From Micropterix aruncella (Eukaryota > Arthropoda > Insecta > Lepidoptera > Micropterigidae), in contig OX155955.1 of the NCBI GenBank assembly GCA_944548615.1, forward strand, positions 8,250,728 through 8,314,727: a DNA stretch of 64,000 nucleotides, read 5' to 3'. A program made the translations under genes and the position numbers. Within the stretch, counting starts at the first letter, position 1. Every line of letters starts with the position of its first letter. The notes below the pieces were generated by a model, which saw only the letters and a program-made list of their open reading frames with translations, searched no databases and was not told where the DNA came from. Positions 54,801-64,000 of the stretch are shown here, in pieces.

Positions 54801-55384
54801 AACAAACCACTTGAACTTAATTTGCGTATCGTATCGACTGTCTCATTCAAATGTGTTTTTTATGGTTTTCTATTAAATGATACCTATATTTAATACTCTA
54901 TTTTTTTCAGATAATATATTTTCTACTATAACACGTTTGACGTGTGGGACTTCGCCACAAAGACAATTTTTCCTGACTTTTTTTATATATAGTGAATTTG
55001 GCATTATATTAAAGCTCATACAATTCTACTTATGAAGATGACAATTATAAATACTAGACAAAACAATTTAAAACTGTTAAATTTTCATTTAAAAAATATT
55101 TTTCATTTTATGTGAACTTGTTTGTGGAAATCGATGTGGAAGAATCATTTGGCATTTGCTTCAAAGTTTATATTTAGTGTTATAGTTATAGAGTGTTAGA
55201 GTTTTATAGTTATAATTCGAAAACTACTAAACAAATTTTGGTCACTAAACATGCATGCCTCATTTTTTTTAAAATCGGATAAAAGTACCTTCTTCTGAGC
55301 GGTACCATTCAGCTACAGAAATTGAAGAATTGCCATACATTCACAAACCGACCATATATATGGTCGTCAAATTGAACTAAGTTC
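54801..55384. other. No gene recognised
   Basis: AT-rich; TTATAGTTATA-type repeats at 55180-55220 only. Confidence 0.4.
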
Positions 55385-55640
55385 GGTTATACCTTGAGAA
55401 ATTCTTGTAAAAAGAGTTTCTTCATAAAAACTTTCGCCATTTCTCAATTTACACTCTCAAAAAGAGTATCTGTTACTTCACTGCCATTGACAAATCAGGG
55501 AACGAACAGTTTTAACTCATTTTGGGAGTGTAAAATTAGTAATGGTGATAGTTTTTTTTTTAATAAAATATACACCATAATTGTAGTTTTTCTAGTTATA
55601 ACTCTATATGATCGGAGGTGCGATATATTAACTGATCATT
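55385..55640. repeat. Palindromic MITE family F, copy 2
   Basis: Inverted halves TCGCCATTTCTCAATTTACA and TGTAAAATTAGTAATGGTGA around 55495, with the right flank ATACACCATAATTGTAGTTT and GATCGGAGG as in copy 1 at 25893. Confidence 0.6.
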
Positions 55641-56626
55641 TTTATTTTAAATTATTTTTTCATCGATAAAATATATGAGTACGTGACATATTTAACTTCT
55701 AGATGATTCAATATCAAGATTCAATATCAAGTGCATTTTTATTGTCAGACAACTCATCAAAAAACAGAAAAACCTATCAATATCGGTATGTTCGATTCGG
55801 GGATCTTTACTGACAGACGGAGACCTTTTCTATTTTTATTATTTTACATTTTTATTAATCCCATTATCATTCTAGCGATTTCATTTTAGCTTATTTGCAG
55901 ATTTACCTTGAAGTAAAACCTGCTAAGCTCCTTTCCACATTTTGACAGATTAATTCGACTTCATGACGTCATTCCGTCTAAGACCCAATCAATTTTGATT
56001 GGCTGATGACAGCTAATTTCATCGATCGATATGCTATCAACTCCATCACTATCAATCGATCATTAATGACCATTGAATCTTTTAAGACCTAGGAATTTAT
56101 AAATCTAGGAATACTCATTGTCTCAATTATTGGCAGGTTATTGTCTACTTTATTGGCAGGTTAAGATAGGTTAGGTTAGGCTCAAACCCTTGAAGTCAGT
56201 AAACACATCTATATAAGACTTCAAAGCTTTCGACGGTTACAGACGTTTATTCAAGTTAGGGCCAAACAATGTTAGGTCAGACTCTTTTACATCTAATTTT
56301 GGATTACACCGATGGTTGCTACCTACAGGTGGGTGGCGAGGGTATCTGGGACAAACTCGGCCGCTTTCAAAATTCTAGCATGAATATGACCGTATATCAT
56401 TCACCAGAAGTTAAAGTGGCCTATTTTTCGAAACCGTAGAAAAATGTGTATTTTATCACTACTCTACCAAGTTCTTTTTTCTACCAGATCTACTACTTAC
56501 CTAAAGGATTTATTCATGCAACTCTACAGGCATAGCCCTGCATTGCGTTCTAGTCAAGATAATACTTTGTCAATACGTCTTTGTCTTGTCTTGTCATCTT
56601 TGTCAAATGTCTTGGGATATTCTCGC
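55641..56626. other. No gene recognised
   Basis: No coding motif. The interval 55900-56350 is slightly GC-richer with a few local repeats (GATCGATATG, GGCAGGTTA twice near 56130-56165). Confidence 0.35.
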
Positions 56627-56836
56627 TTAGAGTACCTTTGTTAGAGGGCCCAGCAGCTGGCTTATCCCTTTTTGTAGTAAGACTGGGTATATTCCATCCA
56701 GTCCAGGTGATTTGTAGGGGTCGAAGGTGTTCAAGGCCCATTCTACTGCTTTGGGATTAACTATCTTAGCTGCAAGGGCAAACACCCTGTGTTTGTGGAG
56801 CCTCTTGGAGTTCTTCACTGCGGCAATAAGGTACAA
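56627..56836 (-). pseudogene. LINE RT N-terminal fragment
   Basis: The minus strand encodes VKNSKRLHKHRVFALAAKIV and NTFDPYKSPGLDGIYPVLLQ, the start of the RT domain in R1/LOA/Jockey-type LINEs (F.PYKSPG.DGI.P.LLQ). Motifs A and C are not present. It abuts head to head a plus-strand LINE C-terminus beginning at about 56840. Confidence 0.65.
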
Positions 56837-56839
56837 CGG

Positions 56840-57100
56840 TCTTACACATACACAAATTCTTTTTCAATCCAGGCTGCTCGTTTATGGCATCAGCTGCACT
56901 TATATTTTTCAAAAAGATATTTAAAGAACATTTCATCCCAAGTAAAATATAATTTATACTCACCCACCCTGCCTGCCTGCACTATATTTTTCTCTGTATT
57001 GTTGTTTATATATGTTTAAAAGAATATTTTGTATTTGATAGGCAAATACTATATTTTGAAACATATAATATTTATTTCTTACAATAAAGTATTGGGTAAT
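56840..57100 (+). pseudogene. LINE RT C-terminal fragment
   Basis: The plus strand reads YTYTNSFSIQAARLWHQLHL and YFSKRYLKNI, matching the extreme C-terminus of Jockey-type LINE proteins (the TNSFS.RA.RLWN.LP pattern). An AT-rich 3' region with ATAAAG follows near 57085. Only about 50 codons remain. Confidence 0.5.
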
Positions 57101-57158
57101 TTTCAAAATGTTAATATTTTAAGTTAGGTATTATTATTCATAATAGTTATTTTAATTG

Positions 57159-59330
57159 CACGAACGCCAAATTTTAACAGCACGAACGCCAAATCAATGT
57201 ATGCTGGCTCGACCTAGAGAATGCCTTTGGGTCAGTCCGACACAGTCTCCTCCACTTTGCACTCCGCTGGTACAACTTCCCACCAGTCGTGCGTGACATT
57301 GTAGCCTCCTACTACAACTGTCTGACTTTCCATGTTAAAACGCAAGAATGGACTACCCGCTCTATACCATATTCAATTGGACTATTTCAGGGCTGTTGCC
57401 TCTCCCCGACGATTTTTAATATAGTTTTTAATATACTGCTGGAAAGCCTGACCCAGTTTGACAGGAAGTGGGGCTACCGTTTTAAAACAGACGGCCAATA
57501 CACCTCGTCGTGCCTCGCTTTTGCCGACGACCTAACTTTCATCACCAGAAGCCCCAAGCAGCTTTCCCTGCTATTACAGAAAGTGGAGCTTTTCTGCGAC
57601 TGGTCAGGCTGTATAAAAGTGAAGCCCTCCAAATGTTTTTGCCTTGGACTCGCCCGCATGGGCACAAAATTTACATCCTATGACCCCAAATTGGTCTATA
57701 AGGGCTCTAATATCTCCCTTATAGACCCAAACAATCATTTCAAATTCCTCGGCAGAAAAATCACCCATCAGGGAAAAGACGTCTCGGGCGATCATGTTAT
57801 AGAGCATTTCAAAAGTTGCCTGGCGAAAATAGATGCTTTGCTAATTTCTGGCCCTCGTAAGGCCTGGATCTATGACAATTATCTAACGTCACATTTGTCA
57901 TGGCCCTTTCTTATTTACGATTTTACCAAAACCCAACTGTCCCGTCTAGATGCGCTGGTGACAGCTAGTTTAAAATCCTGGCTGTCCTTAGCCAAACCAG
58001 CTGACCCCTCGACTCTCTTCAGGTCCAAACAAAATTTTGGGCTAGCGCTTAAACTGCCCTCTCTGCTCTACGCCAACTCCAGAATAACCAAAAATTCGAT
58101 TCTCTGCAATTCCAAAGATCCGGCAATATCGAAGCACGTAATAAGTGGCCGTAGTGATTCAAATGATCTACAAGCCCGCGTAGACTTCCACAAAAAGTTC
58201 CTTACTGGAATCAGCCAGAATGGCACTGGTCTGGGGTATGGCAGTACAACCACGAGCGACGTGGACTTGAAGAAGTCTCTTTTGCGGGGAGATTACGACA
58301 GCAAGAGTATGGCTCATGCTATTGGCCTTCAATGCCAGAATGATTGGACAACAATTGGGGACTTTTGCATTCCGCCTCCAATGCACTGGAAGGTAATGCT
58401 CTATGACTGGACGCCAGAGATGCTGAAATTTTATTTGAATGCCTTTCAGCATACACTTCCAGACCCCAGTAACCTCGCTCGTTGGAGCTTTGCCGAGGAT
58501 AGTTCTTGTCCCCTCTGTAGCAATACCCCTTGCACAGCTAGACACATTCTAGCTGGCTGCAAGGTGGCCTTAGATCAAGGACGGTACACTTACCGCCATG
58601 ACAAAGTTCTCGCTGTTATTCGCGAGGTAATTAGTCTCTCAGTGGCTCGTGCCAACAAGGGTTTGACAGTATCCTCCAAACCCCCAATACAGTTTGTGCG
58701 GGATGGCTCTAAAGGCAAAAAACATTTAACTACAAAACCTTTCTCAATAATCGAGAAAGCTACAGATTGGATTCTGGAGGTTGATTCGGTCTCTAAGCAG
58801 TATAAATTCCCTGAAAGTCTCGGATGCACAGCCCTCCGTCCAGATATAACTCTTTACTCTCTATCTCGGAAGGTGGCTCTTATCGTAGAATTAACTGTTC
58901 CATGGGAATCAAATATCCCAAAAGACCACGAGTACAAATTAAATAAATACCATGATCTCGCAAATGCCGTAACCCGGAACGGCTTCACTGTTCACCTTCA
59001 CGCGGTGGAAGTTGGCGCTCGTGGCCTGCCAGCTAAATCTCTATTTCACCTCTTTAAAGATCTTGGCCTTTCCAGAAAAATAATCAACTCTTTCTTAGAA
59101 AAATTATCTAAAACTGCGATTTGCGCATCTCAAATTCTATGGCTTCGAAGGGGGAGTGAATGGGTGGCAAGGTGAACGCTCACATGTGGCAAGACAGCTG
59201 TCCTAAACCTACCACAGCCGGTTCGTAAGTCCGGAATCCACTGCTCACCCCCCAGAAGTGTAAAAAAATAGTATTATGATGGGCCCGACTCCGGTCGGTG
59301 AATTCCATGGCAGCTCCGTTTGTATTTATT
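57159..59330 (+). mobile_element. RLE-type LINE, copy 3: RT, CCHC finger and endonuclease, ORF intact
   Basis: The frame is open from 57178 to the TGA at 59173-59175. The insertion begins just before RT motif A, CWLDLENAFGSVRHSLLHFA (57202 on), then GLFQGCCLSPTIFNIVFN and motif C LAFADDLTF (FADD at residues 78-81 if counted from 57289). The finger CPLCSNTPCTARHILAGC is C-X2-C-X8-H-X4-C at residues 407-424. The restriction-like endonuclease core is LRPDITLYSLSRK (Asp 519) and LIVELTVPWE. RT, then CCHC, then RLE is the R2-superfamily order; FQGC is unusual and recalls Hero-like elements. The N-terminal part is missing, so this copy cannot be autonomous, but no lesion is visible in what remains. 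The 5' end has GCACGAACGCCAAAT twice (57158-57172, 57180-57194). The 3' UTR (59176-59330) matches copies 1 and 2. Confidence 0.9.
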
Positions 59331-61125
59331 GTTTATTATTAATAGAAACATATATTTAAGTATTTTTTAAAACATATCTTATGTATCATATATTATATAA
59401 ATTAATACGTACTACGTATCTTGCCGCCACATATCTCTACACGTATTCCGTAATGGTTGGTTGCAAGATATTGCGATTACGAAATAAGTCCGTCGTTTGT
59501 ATAATATTGTGCAATAAAGATTAACAAACAAACTTACGAGGCCCGATGAAAAGAATATTTATAATTGCGTTATTTTGCAGAAAAAATATTTCAGTATAGA
59601 CATGAGCTTCGTATACGAATTCTGTACCTAATATAAGACTCAAATATTAGTTAGTGTTGCTTGTCTGTCCCTACAGACACATACAAATTTCGAGTTAGCA
59701 TAACAAGCTGAAAACAATTTTGAATTGATGTGATTTAAAGGAACTGATAACGTATGCTCTAAATAAACGAACTCAGGAATTTTACTTCATTTCGGTAATT
59801 ATACATATTTTCTAATTTATAATTGAGGAAATAACATAATTTGAGGAATTCTACTTGAGCATTTTGCGTAAAACAACTCCTTAATCGCGAAAATGCTAAT
59901 ACCACCGATCGGTGGTTTTTCTGTTGCGACTACTCGCGGGCGGCCGATCTTAGTATTTATGCACTTACGCAATTACATGCGAAAAAAAATAGCCTTTATT
60001 GATTAAGCCCCCATTATACATTAGTATGCATGCACTAAAACCCACTACAATGAAATTGTTGAGGGTTGAAAACATGCCATCGTGAGTTTCATGCCCATGG
60101 CTAGTTTTCTAAGGGTTAAACTGAATCTGAGCTTTGTTGACGGTGGTTATCAATAAGTTAGGATTTACTGTCCATGGCCATATTATTAAGCGCACTATAC
60201 GTTTTATATACTAATATATAGTTTTTAATATTTTCTTAGTGATAAATATTAATCAAAATATTATATATTGTGGTTTACTAAAGTTATAAATTTATTTAAA
60301 TTATTATAATTATGAGTAAGCTTTGGAACAAATATAAATAAATTTCATATTGCAATTAGGTTATAGTTATAACGTACATATCATAGCGATAGTTATAACG
60401 TATCATAATGGTTATGGATCTCAAGTTATTTTTTGTAAAGTCAAAAAATTGTAGGTACACTCTAGTGAAAAACATCCTAATACTTTTAACGTCTACATTA
60501 ATTGTTTTGTAAAAAATATGGTTGTCTAAAAAATATAAATTGTTATTATAGTATTAACAGATAATTGCAAATGAGTCGAAGTTAAATAAATAAGTTGTAA
60601 ACTGCAACGAAAAACCATAAATAAGTAAAAAACCAGACGAAAATATTAACAGCAAACAGAAGTACAAATCTTCTTTTTAATTATTTGTTTATTTTGGTAT
60701 TCTGATGATATTTGGAGTAGAAGTAAGAAATTCTGATGTTTATTTGAGTAATAAGTAAATATTTTTTTAATTACACAATTATTAATACATTTCTTATTTG
60801 CCGAGTTTCAGCCTGTTATGCTCTATGTAGTATATTCCAAATGTTTGCGTTCTTGATAACAAAATGTTGGTTTCTTTATTGCAATCTATTTGTAATCTTG
60901 TTGATCACAGCTATACAAGTTATACTCTAATCTAATATAAGCTTTACTTACATACAATTATTTTTTGTCTAATAGAAGGCTACTTCTGATATGGAGAAAA
61001 TAATAATCAATTAAAAAATATTCATTTGGATTTCGAAATGGAGTATGCCATAGTTAAATTTAACTTTCTCCACTTCTACGAATCCGTTATTCAATTACAA
61101 AACTAGTACTATTAATATTCGGATT
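59331..61125. other. No gene recognised
   Basis: AT-rich intergenic or 5' intronic sequence upstream of the Cyt-b5-r-like coding exons. A LINE 3' remnant (TGGTTGGTTGCAAGATATTG ... GCAATAAAGATTAACAAACA) lies at 59450-59533. A perfect 16-bp palindrome ACCACCGATCGGTGGT lies at 59901-59916. No exon identified. Confidence 0.4.
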
Positions 61126-61188
61126 AAAATTTTAAAGCTGCCGAGCGCCCCCCATTGGCCAGGGAGCGCTCGGCAGCTTTAAAATTTT
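61126..61188. repeat. Perfect 23-bp inverted repeat upstream of the Cyt-b5-r-like gene
   Basis: The left arm 61126-61148 (AAAATTTTAAAGCTGCCGAG then CGC) and right arm 61166-61188 are exact reverse complements around a 17-nt loop containing CATTGGCCAGGG. It lies about 150 bp before the first coding exon. No second copy in the window. It could be a small MITE, a structured 5' UTR or intron element, or a regulatory site. Confidence 0.85.
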
Positions 61189-61336
61189 TGTATGTTTATA
61201 TCAACAGTATATTTTTGTATGTTCATATCAAGTTCAAGTTCATGTCAATATTCGGTGTCGCTTTGAAGGAATCACTTGTACTCACTATTAATCCAAAAAG
61301 ATTCCAAACATTAAAATCGTATATTTTTTTCAGAAA

Positions 61337-61549
61337 ATGCCGCCAAACGAAAAGATGCACTTGAGCTTTCCCCTGCTGAAGTATCCCTCTTTAAGAGATG
61401 AAGGCCTAAAGGATCCCGTACAGTGGATGGAGGGAAAGGCCATTGATGATGCAGTCGGAACATTGTGGAGAATACATGATAAATTATATGACTTATCCGA
61501 TTTTATTTCGAGACATCCTGGTGGACGAGATTGGCTGGAACTTACAAAG
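61337..61549 (+). CDS. Cyt-b5-r: Cytochrome b5-related protein (Cyt-b5-r-like), first coding exon
   Basis: 71 codons from ATG 61337, preceded by a strong acceptor (TTTTTTTTCAG, exon from 61334), so there is a noncoding upstream exon. The product opens MPPNEKMHLSFPLLKYPSLR, then QWMEGKAIDDAVGTLWRIHD and the b5 heme motif FISRHPGGRDW. In cytochrome b5 folds the HPGG His is one axial heme ligand. YPSLRDE...W..GK..DD...LWRI is characteristic of the insect Cyt-b5-r proteins, which fuse a b5 domain to a fatty-acid-desaturase-like membrane domain. The exon ends AAAG followed by donor GTCGGT (61550), phase 0. Likely an endoplasmic-reticulum membrane protein in lipid metabolism; the exact reaction of the family is not settled. 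Confidence 0.88.
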
Positions 61550-62444
61550 GTCGGTATCTTATTTAATTGGCGAACATGATTAATATGTCAATTTCAATGT
61601 CCGATTTGAATTCGTAGTCAAGAATAGCTAGGGGAAACTCGGGTAGTTTTATCGTGACTTGTTTTCAACTTATTACTCCAGTTCATGATATTCATGATAT
61701 AATTAGATGTAAGCTATTTCTATGATGTATATCGATGATAATGTATATATAATATCTAAGGTATTTAGTAATAACGATTATAATATCGATATGATGCATA
61801 GGTATGTAACATCGATGGTAGCTAATTTGAAAGCATGGCTCGGGTGTCAGTGGATCGCTCTGGTATCTACTTTGAAATCAGTGAAAAAAATGGGTTCCGG
61901 CAGTAGATACAAATATTTTAAAAATACACAGCTCCGACTATAATCTACCGGCGCGGGTAGGTCAACATAACAAATATGCGAATGTCTGGCAACCGACATC
62001 GGTATTCAACATAATCCATGGGTTAAGATATTATAGTTAGCTACAAAAACATGGACAAGAAGAGTCTTTGGTTAGGAAACTAAAAAAAACAGATAGGACT
62101 CGATGACACGTATTCGTCACGAAGAGTAGGTATAAGAAAAACGTCATTATTTATAATAGTCCAGTCAAAAGGAATAAGAAGGCATGTGACCTACTAAAAG
62201 TGGAGAATATAGCATTTTGTTCGGACTTACTTATCAAAAATATTAGTTTTCGATATTTCTTTTCAACGAAATGTGTCCAAATCGTTTTATTTTCATTTAA
62301 ATTCAATTCCACTACGATTGATCTTACGACTAAAATGTTTGATATAAAACAAAAAAACAAAGAAATTTATAAATTCGTCAAAAAAACAAAGAAGTTTATA
62401 AAGAAATCGAAATAAACACTAAAACCTAAATAAGACTAAACCAA

Positions 62445-62625
62445 TTTACCAAGTAAATTTGTAGCATCTGACGTTTCGGCGATACAGCAACTGCCGTTGG
62501 CTAGGTCTACCAAGGACAACAGAGGTTGCAAAATAGCCGAAATTTCGGGTGCTCCAAATTTCACGCAGTAATATCGTTTTTATTTTATTTTCAATATCAA
62601 GCAATATCAATAGTGTTCGACTTCA
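62445..62625. repeat. Palindromic MITE family C, copy 6
   Basis: AAATTTGTAGCATCTGACGT, TTCGGCGATACAGCAACTGC and return arm GGTTGCAAAATAGCCGAAAT, then AAATTTCACGCAGTAATATC. It is diverged but retains both arms and the outer TATCAA...GTGTTCGACTTCA flank. Confidence 0.65.
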
Positions 62626-62704
62626 CATAAACTGAAGTCTAATATGCAACGAGCTACAGCAGCGAAATAATAAAAGAAGATATTCAATGACTTATTATTG
62701 ATTA

Positions 62705-62825
62705 TATTAATAATAACGAGATCCAGCGGCACCGACAGCAGCGTATTGGCTGCGAGGGCGACCCCCTCCCCAATTGCCGGCAACGGAATAAATAAAAAAA
62801 TAATAATTATTGATAATATTTTGTA
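62705..62825 (+). mobile_element. RTE 3'-end insertion, copy 2
   Basis: CGAGATCCAGCGGCACCGAC and GCGTATTGGCTGCGAGGGCG through GGAATAAATAAAAAAATAAT: the same terminal 90 bp as 23958-24050 and the end of 26360-29545. Flanks TTATTGATTATATT (left) and TTATTGATAATATT (right) form a 14-bp duplication with one mismatch. Confidence 0.8.
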
Positions 62826-63047
62826 TACAAACTATGAAATTTAAACGAAAACAGCGACAGGTGTATTTTAGTACTGAATTGTATTATTTTATTTATTAAA
62901 ATGAAAACTTAGAAGCGTCAGGTTTTCAATCCGCAGCCAGCGGAAGTAACTCTAAGAGTGCCCGCAGCTGTGACAAATAAATTGTTGTCGCATGTTGGCT
63001 TCGGCACCGGAGGCACTGCCTAATTTAAAAGTTATTTTTTATTTCAG

Positions 63048-63454
63048 GGAACTGACATAACAGAGGCCTTCGAAGTCCATCACTTAACAGATGCGCCGAG
63101 AGATTTGCTTCCGACATTTTACATAAAAGAGGCCGAGACCCCTCGTAACTCTCCATTCACATTCAAAGAAGACGGCTTCTACAACACGTTGAAGAATAGA
63201 ATAATCACAGAAATGAAGAAAATCGACATCGACAAATATGAAAGGAAAACTCGATTGATCATCGACGGCCTGTTCACGGCAGTTCTAATTCTCTCCGTCT
63301 TGTTGTGCTTGGTACAGAGCTATGTCGTCCTTCTGCCCGTCCTCGTTTTGGGTGGATTGATGCTGGCATGGTGCAGCATCTGCTCTCATAATTACTTCCA
63401 TAAAAAGGACAACTGGAGGATGTACTTGTTCTACCTCACTACAATATCGTATAG
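63048..63454 (+). CDS. Cyt-b5-r: Cytochrome b5-related protein (Cyt-b5-r-like), second coding exon
   Basis: Joined in phase 0 to the first exon: TK followed by GTDITEAFEVHHL, where the second b5 axial His lies. Then come DAPRDLLPTFYIKEA and a basic segment, two hydrophobic spans (about GLFTAVLILSVLLCLVQS and VVLLPVLVLGGLMLAWC), and SHNYFHKKDNWRM. H-N-Y-F-H matches the first His box (HxxxH) of membrane fatty-acid desaturases, and NWRM is also typical of Cyt-b5-r. The exon ends TATAG followed by donor GTGAAG at 63455, leaving a split codon (phase 2). The in-frame TGA that follows is intronic. The remaining His boxes must lie beyond the window. The exon starts at 63048, not at an internal Met. 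Confidence 0.88.
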
Positions 63455-64000
63455 GTGAAGTATCTTTTTTTAATAGTTTAAGTAAATTTCTCTTCTTCTT
63501 TTTAGGGTGCCTCGCTAGTGAAGGTTAGCAGCGAGATCTAAATTTCTCTAATGTGTAATAATTTTTTTCATCTGCAGAGTTTCGTGATTTTCGCGTTCTA
63601 AAAATCTAACTGATTGCAAATATGGCTTACTGCAATCGGAAACTAGCATTTATAATTAGGTATGAAGTCCTTATTTGTACTTATTTAGAAGTTAACAATA
63701 CACGACTTTTTGATCACAAAAAGATATAGAAAAAGAAATTACCTAAAAACTAGATAAAAAGGGTATACTTAAATAATACTAATGTCAACACTAAAATGTA
63801 ATATATAAACATTCATAATAAAACGCACTTTGAGTAAAATGGGTAAAGCAATGAATTGAGACTTCTCCTTGAGATTAAATTACATAATATGTATAATCCA
63901 TAGTATTTTACCAATTGTTCCTCAATTTCCCCCGAACAAAGCGGAGAAGGCGTTCTTGCTTGAATAAAACAAGTCGATGCCATTTTGATTGGGGTTTCCC
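63455..64000 (+). other. Start of intron 2 of the Cyt-b5-r-like gene
   Basis: Begins with donor GTGAAG. No third exon is recognisable before the window ends. Confidence 0.6.

Larger units (their letters stand above)
61550..63047 (+). other. Intron 1 of the Cyt-b5-r-like gene
   Basis: GT (61550) to AG (63046-63047, TTATTTCAG). It contains a diverged palindromic MITE (62445-62625) and a truncated RTE end (62705-62825). Short open frames inside carry no domain. Confidence 0.7.

Noticed and set aside
63105..63458. Internal Met 63105 as a start codon
   Set aside because: The exon clearly opens at the acceptor at 63048 with the conserved GTDITEAFEVHH segment.

Overview
The window reads as a gene-poor, AT-rich stretch of insect nuclear DNA, probably lepidopteran. 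Coding sequence is split by GT-AG introns. The two host genes are an S1 serine protease and a cytochrome b5-related desaturase-like protein of the insect Cyt-b5-r type. Almost everything between them is transposon debris typical of moths and butterflies: CR1/Jockey-type, RTE-type and R2-superfamily LINEs, a mariner relic, and palindromic MITEs. The lepidopteran assignment is inference from this repertoire; no species can be named.

Layout. 0.2-2.4 kb: two LINE 3' fragments on the minus strand. 2.46-5.96 kb: the last two coding exons of a trypsin-like protease (plus strand), separated by a 3.1 kb intron that has taken in a 5'-truncated retroelement. 6.4-16.2 kb: two opposed Jockey-like RT fragments, a second retroelement copy nested in an older repeat, and a 1.34 kb hairpin-like composite with a 15-bp target-site duplication. 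16.8-25 kb: palindromic MITEs, a 2.7 kb CR1/Jockey LINE with only two evident frameshifts, and smaller LINE pieces. 26.3-29.5 kb: a decayed RTE element. 31.5-35.3 kb: a decayed CR1-like element with ORF1 and ORF2. 36-41 kb: mariner relic and small palindromes. 41.5-51.5 kb: no genes, but three large inverted repeats and a TIR-bearing nonautonomous family. 52-57 kb: old repeats. 57.2-59.3 kb: the best-preserved retroelement, with RT, CCHC finger and restriction-like endonuclease. 61.3-64 kb: the first two coding exons of the Cyt-b5-r-like gene, which continues past the window.

The host genes show no functional link to each other; both are on the plus strand and both are incomplete here. The most interesting material is (i) the three-copy restriction-like-endonuclease LINE family with RT motif FQGC, whose 5' junctions all carry an 11-15 bp microduplication; (ii) several unclassified repeat families (called A to G below) whose boundaries can be partly defined from copies inside this window, two with clear target-site duplications; and (iii) three large imperfect inverted repeats that could be transcribed as long hairpins. 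No tRNA, rRNA, CRISPR array or prokaryotic-type operon was seen. All family assignments come from reading motifs, not from database searches.
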